Shown here: in pieces, positions 24,548-35,614 of the stretch
How the letters are laid out: every line of letters begins with the position of its first letter
How positions within the stretch are numbered: the first letter of the stretch is position 1
NCBI RefSeq assembly: GCF_001625305.1
Contig: NW_017804365.1
Coordinates: 580,414 to 644,413, forward strand
DNA from: Branchiostoma belcheri
Lineage: Eukaryota; Chordata; Leptocardii; Amphioxiformes; Branchiostomatidae
DNA length: 64,000 nt
Reading direction: 5' to 3'
The notes under the pieces: generated by a model
The model's input: the letters and a program-made list of their open reading frames with translations, nothing else
Told to the model about the DNA's origin: nothing
Database searches by the model: none
Program-made: the position numbers and the translations under genes

Positions 24548-26397
24548 CTACATTTCCGACGCCTGGTAGAGGCTAGGGTTTGGGGTTGTTTTGCCCCCTT
24601 ATTTTGTTGGAAGACGGTTTATAAATTAGCCACGCGACTAAACGGCGTCAGAATCGGGAGACCAACGTTCTCTCAGGCGAGAGTTGTCGCATCAAAGCGC
24701 GCGCCGGGCCCGCCTCGGACGGTTTCGTGAGCGGGGGTAGTAATAGAGTTAGCGACAAGCAAGGGAGTTAGTAACGAAGTTAAGGATGAGAAAGATGTAG
24801 CCTCTATCTCCGGTCTAAGGGATGACAACAAAGACGTTCCCATCATGAAGCTTCCCGCCCACGGCTATCCTGACTTCTTTGATCCTCCAGTGTCCTTAAC
24901 TAGATTATCTTGTTTATTGGCAGGCTGAGAGATCTCCACGCATCAACAATTTCCTTGATGATATGATATATAACTCATATTTTCATCGCGCTGACTCTGA
25001 TTCCTAACATAGAAGTAATCTCTTTTTTTAAAATTTATTTTCAATGTTTAATTCAATTTCAAACACACATTGGCAGGGAAAAACATTGTGTGTCTTCACT
25101 GAGTTGTGTTAAGTTTGCTACAACAGCGGTGTTTCACATTAGGTTACAAAGCGGTACATATAATTGTGTAGATCGATGTTAACTATTATGGTTCATATGG
25201 ATACATGTTTATTAATTACACTTGTTAAAGTAACACTTAATACACAATACAACACAGGAAAGCAAAGACCGAGGCTAATACAGACACCAGGGAGTTGATT
25301 TATTGTGAAGTCTAATTGCAGAATGCAAGAAGGAATGTTAGATACAAGATACAAGATGGCTTTATTGGTATTCGCAGTGTGTAACGCTGAATTTAGAACC
25401 AAATTTATAATAATCACAATTAGATAAAAACAGTTACCATGGTTGAAAAACTGTCATTTCGAACAATAGACGCAGTATTGTAGTATAGGTGGATTTACAA
25501 CATATATTCAAACAAGTTGAAATTACATGTCATACACAGTTACAAAAGACTGTTCTAAATGTAATTTCAAGTCTTCTCTTAACTGAAGTTAGATATTTTA
25601 TATCAAGCCTGACAGTGATGTGGTCAGAGTAAACTCTAAAAAGTGTTCAGCAAAAAGGCCCCCGAACACCTGTTGTTGGTTTTTAAATTGAACAGCAAAC
25701 TCAGTGGCAACGGAAGCGTTCTGGTAAAATTTGCATTTGGTAACTGTTCTCTCAAAATGTGTTTTGATGCATATTCTTCATCATATGGGGATTAGATATG
25801 CACTGTTGATATGTTACATATGGGAGGAGGAACACTTGGAACGCCTGAATAATACATCAAGGGTTCTAATTTTATATTTGAACTAGATAGAATCTAGGAC
25901 TAAAGTCTCGACAATTATTTTTATTGAACATTTGCCTGTGAATATTTGCCTGAATAAAAACAGAGCACTGGCAACACACAACCCAAAATAGTTAAGAAGC
26001 AATACCTGACCATATATGTACGCACTATTAGACAAGAAAGCCTTCATTAAAACTCAAATAGCAAACTTAGTTTCGCCATCGTGACGATGTTGCCATGTTA
26101 TATTTAAACCTGCCTTGCGGCAATGGTTAGTGTGATATCTGACAGCCATCTGGAACTCAGAAGGATCTAGAACCATCACAAGTCTTAGCGACTAAATCTA
26201 CATCGTGTTAACTTTTATATCTGTCAGTTATTGTAGTATATTTTGTTGATTGTTGATATTCCCTCAAGTTTTGTTTTATGTTTCATTAAATAAAATTTAG
26301 AGATTGCCAAGTGTCATTCAAACACGTGTTGCACATCAGTTCATTAACTGGGAGATATAAAACTGTCGTACATGTAACATTCACACAATTTAATGGG
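24548..26397. other. Intergenic, no gene seen
   Basis: A solo arm 'cctggtagaggctagg' lies at about 24562. The rest is AT-rich sequence without splice-bounded coding potential or recognisable protein. Confidence 0.5.
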
Positions 26398-26573
26398 GCG
26401 TGGTTGGAAGTCAAATCCGACTCAAATTCAACTCAACTTGGATTCGATTCGTAACGAAAGCTATATATGCGCTGTCTACATCTGATCAGACTGCTCCCAA
26501 CCTATCGCCAATCTTGCAACCTTGGTTGGTTGGTGATCGGGAGAAGGTTCTGAATGTGTGACAGGGGGTTTAC
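26398..26573. mobile_element. Fragment of the AAAGCCCC..GTCACA transposon
   Basis: Contains 'gattcg..' and 'ttggttggt' phrases and ends 'ttctgaatgtgtgacagggg', matching the right end of the element at 46261-46671. Confidence 0.6.
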
Positions 26574-26634
26574 AAAGACAACAGAACAGTACCTGCGCCG
26601 TTAAAGTTTTACTGTTCTGAAATCGAACCTGGGT

Positions 26635-26870
26635 GGGGTCGTGTGGCGTAGCGGCAGAGTACTCGACTCGGAACCCTAAGGTCCCGGGTTCGAGTCCTGA
26701 CATGCCACCGATCTTGTGCCCTTGGGAAAGGCACTTTACAAGACTTTCCTCACTTAACTCAAATGAGTATTGTCCTGTTCCGTATTTGTCCTCTGCGTTG
26801 GTGACGGTATAAAATAAGTTGATATAATTTGAGTGTGTCGTCACCATGTCCAGTCATGAAATGTTGGAAT
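26635..26870 (+). mobile_element. tRNA-derived SINE
   Basis: The head carries pol III boxes: A-like 'gtggcgtagcggcagagt' and B 'ggttcgagtcc'. The body has 'cttgggaaaggcacttta' and the unit ends 'ttggaataaaaaaa'. The head does not form a full tRNA cloverleaf, so it is a SINE and not a tRNA gene. Relatives lie at 43563-43770, 55945-56215 and 63080-63260. Confidence 0.75.
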
Positions 26871-27099
26871 AAAAAAATCGAGCCTGGGTGCCTATAAATC
26901 GTGTATGATACGATTTGGAAGTCAGTATAGACACATGCCTTTTCCCATGAGCCATGATCGGTCCCTGGCCGAGCTCAAGTATTCTCCCAGAAGTGTTTGG
27001 AGTTGGTCAGCTGTGGTCGGGGCGTGGTTGTTTCTGAACTCTCCCAGCAAGAAATTTAAACCGTCGCGCTCATCGAAACAAACAGGCCGCTAGAAACGT

Positions 27100-27262
27100 C
27101 CGACTACGCAGCTAAGCAGTAGAAGCGGCTACAAGAAGTAGAAATTGGCCAAATAGACAACACGCCAACTCGGAGACTTGCTTCGCTAAAAGAAGTACAT
27201 TTTGCCGCTCAAGAATTTCTCTCTTTTTTCAGCCGCTTCTGAAGCCTGCTAGAGACTACCCA
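27100..27262. mobile_element. Diverged fold-back MITE
   Basis: Left arm 'gtagaagcggct.caagaagtagaaattggccaa' and right arm 'agccgcttctgaagcctgctagag' are a weaker copy of the family at 23706 and 41078. Confidence 0.45.
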
Positions 27263-27560
27263 CACTGACAGGGGCTACAACCGTGATCGTAGCTATAGTT
27301 TTTCCACACAACCGCCTGACAGGTTATTTCGTGAGGTCGTCAGACGTCAGTCTGTACTATACACGGGGCTGTTTAACTTGACAAGGTTAGAACACCTTTC
27401 CAACAGACAGTGATCTCCAAGCGACCATAGAGCGACCAAAATTAGATTTCTGTGACCCCTGCCCTGGTCTTATAACTGGAATATAATGCACGATGTTTAA
27501 GCTAGGTGTATGATTCAAAAGACAACAAAACACACAAAACGTGAAAACAATTCGTTCATT

Positions 27561-27968
27561 TAGCTCCAGTCACACATTCAGAACCTTCCCCGTTTTAAAA
27601 CGTTTAAAACGTTCGGGTGTTGACGATAGGTTCCGCCAAGGTTGGCTGAAGTTCGGGAGCAGTCTGACCAGATTTATGCTACGCCTAAATTTCTGTAACA
27701 ATCAAATCGAATGTGAGTTAAATTAGAGTCAAATTTGACTGCCAACTACGGTCCGAAATATTCCCGAACACCAGCCACCAGCCAACACCCGATAATGTTT
27801 CAAACATTTTGGCTGGCGCAGTCGAACAGTAGCCGACCTGGCCGAACACCAGCCAATCACAGCCGACCTGGCTCCCGACCTACTCCCAACCATGGTTGGG
27901 GGTGGGGTGAGGGGGAGTTCGACTAGTGTTCGGGAGGCCATATTAGGCTAATTGTGACAGGGGCTTTA
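27561..27968 (-). mobile_element. AAAGCCCC..GTCACA DNA transposon, reverse copy
   Basis: The reverse-oriented relative of 46261-46671 and nearly the same length (about 410 bp). The left side reads 'cagtcacacattcagaa' and the right side 'ttgtgacaggggcttta'. Both contain 'cccaaccatggttggg' and 'gttcgggaggcca'. Confidence 0.65.
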
Positions 27969-29052
27969 TGTATGAGATCTGATTATTCGGCACATTTATT
28001 TAGTTAGTGTTTAGAAAAGAGTGCAAAAGACGAACTAAGAGGAATAGTGGTGTCATTGCGATGTATGTACTTGTAACAAAATAAATTATATGTATTATAA
28101 TAAACAATGAGTTAATTATAACTCATATGTTAATACTAGGGGAACTCTAACTCATTTTTCACTAGTAAGAGGTCGTATCAATTCTTTGACTTATACTTGT
28201 GAAAAAATTATTCAATTCTCTCCCTTGTGAAAAAAAATTAACTCAGGAAAAGGTGCTTAGCACGTGTTTGTATGGAAATACTTCTGACCTAAAAAAATTG
28301 GGTGATCGGTCGAATTTTTGGTCACTCAGTGTCGCAGACTCTAGTGGAAAAGTTAATAACATCTGACCACTTGACATCGACGTCAAACGTTTAAAATCAC
28401 ATCATACATATCATATCATAGATAACGACATCTCTTAAAAATGTCATTACATGTGATATGATATGTATCATATGAATTAATAGAGTTAACCTTTACAAAT
28501 TAATGTAAGTGCGTGGTAGTAAATAAATAAATTTTACTTTATTATATGCATTAGCCCCATTGGGATAAGTATAGGTCACAAAAGAAAAATAAGTGTTTAC
28601 AAATGTACACGCTAGAGTGGGTAGTATATTCGAATATGTCGATTCGGCTTGTCTCTTTCTTGTAATGCATAATTGAAATATAATTCGAAAAGCTGTAGAG
28701 TCGTACTAACAAGGGTGACACACTAAAACATGTATAAATAGATAAATAAAAAATAACTAAATAAATAACAACAAAAATTTCGCGATTATAACCATAATGA
28801 TAACAACAATAACCATAGTAATAAGAGAAATATTATAACAAATATAACAGGACATCAGCTCGAGCTCTATAAAGCTGTCTTAGCACTGCGGTGTGAACAG
28901 CATATTCTTTTGGATAATCACAAAAGCTGCCATACGAGCCATCGACTAATCCCAGTTACTTTACATAGCTGCACACACGGCAAAGAAGATGTAGAGAAAT
29001 GTGCACGAATATATAGGTTATACGTAGTAAAAGAGCTTAAATTTGCTAGACA
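27969..29052. other. AT-rich spacer, no gene seen
   Basis: AT-rich DNA with short palindromic stretches around 28405-28470 ('catatcatatcata' and inverse). No coding potential recognised. Confidence 0.5.
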
Positions 29053-29438
29053 TTTAAAGGCATCCAATGCAGTTTTTATGCCATTATTACGGCTTGGAAA
29101 CCTGATTTTTAAACATCAAACTTAATCACTAATCACTAATCTACATACTCAGTTGAAACCACACTATTCCGATGTATATTGAACCTCGTGAAGCAAAAAT
29201 GCCCAAAATTCTGACGGAAAGTGGTTACTGCTGGAAGGGCCCTGGGCTGATTTTTGGGGTACCACCCTGAAAATAAAGGACTCATCTTGGGGCTTGTTTC
29301 TGCAGTTTTGAATGCCCAAAGTGTGAAATACTGATTGAAATGTGCTATTGTGAAGCAGTATGTGTCAATATCATAAAGATTGCCTTTTTCATAATATTTC
29401 CACTTTTGCTGCTCTGAAATCGCATTGGATGCCTTTAA
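29053..29438. mobile_element. MITE with 'TTAAAGGCATCCAATGC' termini
   Basis: The left end 'ttaaaggcatccaatgca' and the right end 'gcattggatgccttta' are inverted copies, giving a complete element of about 385 bp. Confidence 0.7.
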
Positions 29439-29449
29439 TGAAACATTAT

Positions 29450-32390
29450 CTAAATTGTGCGAGACATGGACTGTAACTTTTTGTTTAGTATCGTACAGTA
29501 ACGTGGTAACCTGAGAATTGTGGCGGTGTAGCCGGTGCAGTCGTGCCGTGTTATCTGATGTTGACTGAGCGGTGTCTCAGCGGGAACTAGTCCGCATGTG
29601 GCGCCCGGATAATCCACTTGTTTCTGCTCAAAACGACACGTCATCTGACGCCTCCAAATATTCCAGATTTCTAGAATTTACCCAGGCTAGCTGGAGGTTG
29701 GGAAAAAACGTAAAATCTGATCTCCAAGCAGATCTTTTGGTGACTGAAAGACAGTATAAAATCGGAAACACAGTAACAAATTGACAAGACTATCAAATTG
29801 GCCAGGCAGCATCCAACACAGCACAGCTGGGTAAGAAAAGATACTAGTGCAAAAAGAAAGCCCGATAAAAACGCCTAAAACACTTTTAGAAGGAGTCGAA
29901 GCTTATACATCGGCTTCTTGGAGAGTACTTAATAATAAAATCAAGGAGCTAGGTTAACCTCCTTGGTAAAATATGCAGCCACGTATAGAAAACAGCAACT
30001 TTAAACATGGCACGTCAAGAATAAGTTTTAGATACTTGTACGTTAACGACAACTGTCTAAAGTAATCTCCAAGCAGATCTTTCAGTGGCTGCAAAGACAG
30101 TATCAAATTGGCCAGGCAGTTTGCATTTGCCATCCGAGCTGGACTGGCGAAAAACAACAAGATACCAGTACAAATAAGAAAGCCCGATGAAAAAGCCTAT
30201 TTTATTATAACACGTCAAAATAAGCCGTGACCTAAACCTCTGCTTGGAGACTATGTGTACGGCGCTTTCCTACAAAATATTATACTGTTGCAAAGTGAGA
30301 TAACTAAGCTAAAATGGTACGTACTTTGGGTTTTTAAAAATTCCCTGACTTTAACACCTTGAACACCAACAGGGCAAAGGCTTCTCGTTAGACGAGTAGA
30401 ATCTGATGATTCGGCCCCTCCCCACGCGTCCTGGGGACTTTTATTCGAAATCAGACGTGAACTTTTCTCTCTTCTGTCAATCAGTAGACGGCAGGTGCCC
30501 CGCCGGTCCTCCCTCCCTCCTCCCCCGGATGATGTCTCCATGGTAACCGGGGTCTCAGGTGATGCCGCTCCCTCCCATCCCCCATCCTCCGGGGAAGACG
30601 GCAAATTCAATTTACTGTCAGTCCCGTCTTTCCGGGCGCATCGCGCTTCGTTACTCATGGTCAATTGGCTTGACCTCAATTTGGCAGATTAATAGACTTG
30701 TAATAGGTACATAATTTCAATCGCGAGATTCGTGATGAATTTAATGCGCGCACAAGTGGCGGCACAATGGGCCTCTCGTGCGGATTGGCCTCGTCGCGAT
30801 TTCACTTCCCCGGCAAATGGACTCCTATTATTCCCCCTGTATTACATCGAATTTCACTTTCCGCGTGGTAATAGGACAGGTTAAACATCGGAAACAAAAT
30901 TCTTGCCTTCCACGTATATAGAAGGAAGCGCATGGCACCAGAAATAATGACGACTACACAGGTCCTTCTCACAAGCATTCTTGATAGCTTCACACTTCTA
31001 CAAAATGATTTCTTCTCACTGGGTTTGAAAAAAGGGACGTGATGTGATACGACAGCGCATTGAGAAACGTACACCTCGCTAAATGTTAAAAATTCCTCCC
31101 GCGATGTGCTCAAATCCAGGCCGTATGACAAAGGAGGAAAACTCGGTGATTCCCCTCGCGTTTTCGGGGTTACAACTTAACGGTCCCGTCACTGCATGTG
31201 TAATGAGCCGTGGTCCCGTTAGACGGTAGCGGGTCCTGACACCGCTTGGTTCTAATTTTCTCAGCTCCCAACACGGGACCTACCGCTCCGCACAGGTTCA
31301 GGCAGGGAAAAAGCACCACAATCAACCCTTCTTAAATCCACCTCGTCGGCTGGGAAAATCGCTGTGAAAAGGATGCACAATGTCCCATTCATGGGCGGGA
31401 AATATTAGCGAGAGCTATGCGCCCTTTTCCGCCCGGAATGAAAATTAACACTCCGTGTGTTCTGAATGACTTTGCCTAAAGTTTCACTGGGACCCTTTCA
31501 TTCGGTGGTGACCAAAACGCTACTTTCTCACCGAAGGAACGGGAAGTTAATGTGGAAGAATGAAAACAGAGCGGCATGTGAGGGTTCCTCCTGGAGACTA
31601 ATTAAAGCAATCGATGCCGGAGTGAAAGGAGTTGACAATCGATTCAGTGTTGCGAAGCGGGAGTCATTAGTTCATCCGATATGCGCATTTATTCTTCAGC
31701 GACTTCTGCCTAATCCACCGTTGCATTGGTGCACTCCCAAGTAATTAGTTGGCGACTGCGTAGGCCCGCCGATAGCTTCTAAACTTTCCCACAAAAATCT
31801 TCTGCGCCCTTTGCTGGCCTTGTCACTGGCGGAGTCTCGGGTTACAAGCGAAGTCCCCTCTCCCCTTTCATGGACCAACTGTTTGTGACCGTGTTCCCTT
31901 CCCAACAACAAAACTGTGCTCACGGCAACACACCACAACACGCTACAAACCACATCCTTTTTCCCAGCCTACACTTTGTACAAGAATGTTGTTTACTTTC
32001 AACATCTCGGGTTAATGGATTTAGATCCTACACGACAGCGGCCTTTCTGTTTTAATTGTTTCTTGTAAACGTTCATTAACAGTAACACTTTTCCCTGGCT
32101 AATGGTATTATGGTCGCTTTGTGCTTGGTTGGGAGAGTGCGAGATAGAATTGCTAGCGGATATGGCAGGTGTGTGTGCCGCGCTCACCGCGCGATTCTCG
32201 GGGTCTGACACCGCCCGCTCTTCCCTTCAAAGCCGCTTGTTCACGACGACACTCACCGCTTCCCCACAAAAGATTCCGCATACTTAGGAAGCCGTTTTAC
32301 GTGTTCATAAACGGTGCAGTAATGAAAAAGAAACGCCCCCGTCGGTGGCCAGGATTATCCCTTTGTTTGCCCAACAAGTGAAATCGCCGT
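29450..32390. other. Spacer; repeat fragments, then GC-richer unique DNA
   Basis: 29715-29890 and 30065-30205 are diverged copies of one repeat ('tctccaagcagatctttt', 'gaaagcccgat'). From about 30340 the DNA becomes GC-richer and mostly unique, as expected upstream of a CpG-type promoter. Open frames exist but none has a recognisable motif. Confidence 0.4.
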
Positions 32391-32397
32391 GCACGGA

Positions 32398-32491
32398 CCA
32401 ATCAGCAACCACCAAATCTAATTTAGAGGAAGGCGTGACCACTGGTTGGTCAGAGGGCAGATCCAGGGTTTGGCTGGGGATCCATATAAAG
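32398..32491 (+). promoter_or_regulatory. CCAAT and TATA core promoter
   Basis: CCAAT lies at 32398-32402 and 'catataaag' at 32483-32491, about 80-85 bp apart, a classical core-promoter layout. The ATG at 32589 and a splice donor at 32701 follow. No transcript evidence is available. Confidence 0.5.
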
Positions 32492-32588
32492 TTACCAACG
32501 AAGCACTCACGGATCTTAAAACATCTACAGCGCTTTTCCACGTACGAACGGCTGGGCCCGAAAAAAAAGGCGGACAATCCTGAGGAAA

Positions 32589-32700
32589 ATGGCTGACGAC
32601 CGGCTGACAGACGATCGTTCCGAGAAGAGAAAATGTGACGAATTCGGTTCCCTGTACTTGGAGAGAAGCGCGGCCGTTCGCGCACTCAGTGGCGCTGCAG
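32589..32700 (+). CDS. Putative first coding exon of an unidentified gene
   Basis: The ATG has a good context (gaaaATGG) and opens a hydrophilic frame (MADDRLTDDRSEKRKC) of 37 codons plus one base, ending GCAG|GTAAAA. It lies just after the CCAAT/TATA pair. I tested whether it could splice into the Prop1-like gene. The only phase-compatible acceptor I found upstream of the homeobox exon (35274) leads to a stop at 35489-35491. It may be an alternative leader of that gene or a separate gene; the protein is not recognised. Confidence 0.35.
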
Positions 32701-35614
32701 GTAAAATTTATTTAAGTTCCTTGTCAGTTGTGACCAGATCTCTCGCCAAGCCGAACCGGGCCACTTGTGCCGATGATTTAAGTCAATAGTTTCAGTCACT
32801 TTCAAAATCGAATATTTGTAAATTCGTTAACTTTGTCACTACACCACCCGTAGACTTTGGGCAACTATTATAAATCTCATAATGTCCTGTTTGACGCGTC
32901 CAAGTGAACAAGCTGGGAAGCATTGAAACTATAATTCGCTTAGTTTGTGAGTAATTGTGTGCAGAAGTTAATTTGAAATGGTTGATCTGGCAGTTACAAT
33001 TGTATATATTTTGTGGATATCATTCTATTTGCGGTGATTGAGAGAGCTGGGTTGTTTTGCTGAGTGCACTTTGACGATGTGTCCGCGCGCGGCGGACAGT
33101 GTGGCTACACCCCGCCGGCACAACTCTTCCTATTCGCGGCGCGCTGCCTTCAAGCTCAACGATGAACTACGTCGTTCACAAAAAAAGGCGCAAATTCCTC
33201 TAGCGCATACACAAGTCTCTCTTTTCTCTTGACTCAGAACGAAGGGACTGAGTTGGTTTGTACGTTACCCATTTTGGACATTCCGTGAGAGAAAAAAATT
33301 CGAACGTTTCTAGAAAAATCCCGCCAGAGGGGGGGCCGCGCGGTTAAGCCAACCTGCTGTCGGCGGCGCCAAATCCCGCTCAAACCCCGCTCCGTAAACC
33401 TGTTTGATGCCGCTTCCCTAAAACTGGTATTTCGTCTGACTTAACTCTTTAAATTCCTTATCAACAAATAAATAAATAACCCGATTTTGTATTCTCCTAG
33501 CGATTATGAAATTTAAGAAAAAAAAACAACCTCTTCTGAAACGGTCTACGGGGGAATGGGGCAAATATTTTCTTCTTACAAATTTGCTTGCACAAACTTG
33601 CGAAGGGAAATGCCATTTCTTATAAGCATAATAACTTCACGAGGAAAATTCTATCCTCGATTCATGGCGTCTAAATCGAATCTGCATCCCTCATATTCAA
33701 GGGACGATTGGGTTTTCATCGTCGGGATCTAGTTTGTCGTGAAGTGCTTGTGAAGAAGGCGAACTGACGCAGGCGGCTGGGAAGATTTTTAGCGCGCGCA
33801 GCTCGTACAGCCTCGGCCCCAGAATCAAATTTTCTCTCCCCTCTACAAGCTTGATGATTCCTCATTACGGCCGCTCGCGATTAGATCAGACCCATCCCCG
33901 GCAACTATACAAGTCATAATGTCATAAGAAACTACTTTACGGCCAGCAATTTAGGGCTATAGATGCAGTAATAGACGAGGGTTATGTAAAACTTGGGTGT
34001 CGATGGTTGAGACGTTTGTTGAAATCAGACGATATGACGTTTTATTGGGCTTTCGAATTTTCTGTGAGGAACATTTTTCTGACGATTTTTCTTACTTAAG
34101 TGTGTACAGCCGAAGCTCGTGGTAGTACAAATAGTAACGTTCTTAAAGTTCGCAATTTTTTAAAAATATTACAGTCTAACTAACGTCTTATTTCTTGACC
34201 GTCACTTACACAATTTTTTTTCTTTACCGTGTTAACCCCGTAACTATGAACGCCCGAGACTATATCAGTTCGAAATTTACGTTAACTGTATGTATGTAAA
34301 AGGTCCAAAAATTAAACTACGCAAATTTTCTGAAATATAATAATCTAACTAACGTCTTATGACTTGACTGTCACTTACACAAGTTTTATTCGTCTTTACC
34401 GTGTTAACCTTGTAAAAAATATGGAACGGCCGGGACTATATTTACACTTTACGTTTAACTGTGTGTATGTAAAAAGTCCGAAAATTCAAGGGTTTTGTGA
34501 GATATTGTTTTTTTTTTCTTATCACACCCGTTTAAGATGGATCAACATGAATGTTGAAGCAGAGAAATCGACTATCTCTAGTTGACGAATATTCGTAGCG
34601 ATGCCCGACAGAAAAGTGTTTTTTTTTATGTTGCACCATGTACACGTACTGAAAATATAAGTATTTCTTACAAATGTACATGTATCATTTCCTTCGAGCT
34701 ACCGGTCATTTTCAACAGTTTACAATAATTAAATGGCAAATAATTACAATTTGATGTCCACGCACTGAAATCCCCAGTCATTTTTACTTCGCGCATTTTT
34801 TTTCATCCTTTCGGAAACATGTACATGTATTTGCAACGAAACAATGTTGAAAGTCGACCCAAATGGAAGCGACAACGTTTAAATCCTATTGGCAAATTGA
34901 GTAAAATATGTTGTCAGTGCCCTCACGACAGTATTGCCAGCAAAAAATTTGTTGATTCGGTTTATCAAACGACCTGAACTCATTTTTTATAACAGAATTA
35001 CACATTATTGCCGTGAATGATATGATATTTTTGTGCGCACAGTATCATATTAAGGCAGGTCACGAATACAGTTGACTTGTATACTGAGGTTTTGATGTCG
35101 CATTATATACGATACACGGTGTGGACAAGTTAAGTTAAAAAGAAAAAAAGAAGATTCAATTCGTTTGAATCATACATTCGGCTTAGAGCAGAATATTTGA
35201 TCTTTAGCACAGCTCCCTAGATGTCCTGTGAACCATGTGGCATATGGACGATAACTAACTTTGTTTCTAATAGATTTAGATTTCGCCTGTATCATACACG
35301 GAATCGGGTTATTTCTACAGCCTTGTGTGTCAAAGTTAGGTGCATGCGGCTTTCTGTACGTCTCTCACGAGCGGGCATTGTTGTCGTCGCCTCTCCTTCT
35401 TTGTGTGGTGCAAGAATCGGTCCTTTTAGCGATCTTTTCGAGTCGACCGACTTGTAGCAATACGCAGTACCCCGGAGGAGGGACCGAGTAGCCGCATACA
35501 CACAAGCACTGCTGCGGCGTTGTTTAGAAGTCACCACAACGGGAGTGTTTGTACCCTAGAAAACTCGAACCTTCCAGCGGCGGTTTCGGAACAGCAAGAA
35601 ACGTATTATTCCAG
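32701..35614. other. Non-coding DNA upstream of the homeobox gene
   Basis: Mostly unique sequence that could hold Prop1-like regulatory elements; none can be identified by eye. It includes an imperfect direct duplication of about 169 bp (34174-34340 and 34343-34505). Confidence 0.4.
34174..34505. repeat. Direct duplication, about 169-bp unit, two copies
   Basis: 'tctaactaacgtcttat', 'gtcacttacaca', 'taccgtgttaacc' and 'tgtatgtaaaa' occur in the same order in both halves. Confidence 0.8.

Noticed and set aside
26640..26711. tRNA gene
   Set aside because: A and B boxes are present but the arms do not form a cloverleaf, and a SINE body follows.
30251..30679. 142-residue minus-strand frame as a gene
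   Set aside because: It has a Met start and GC-rich codons, but no motif I recognise and no clear exon borders.
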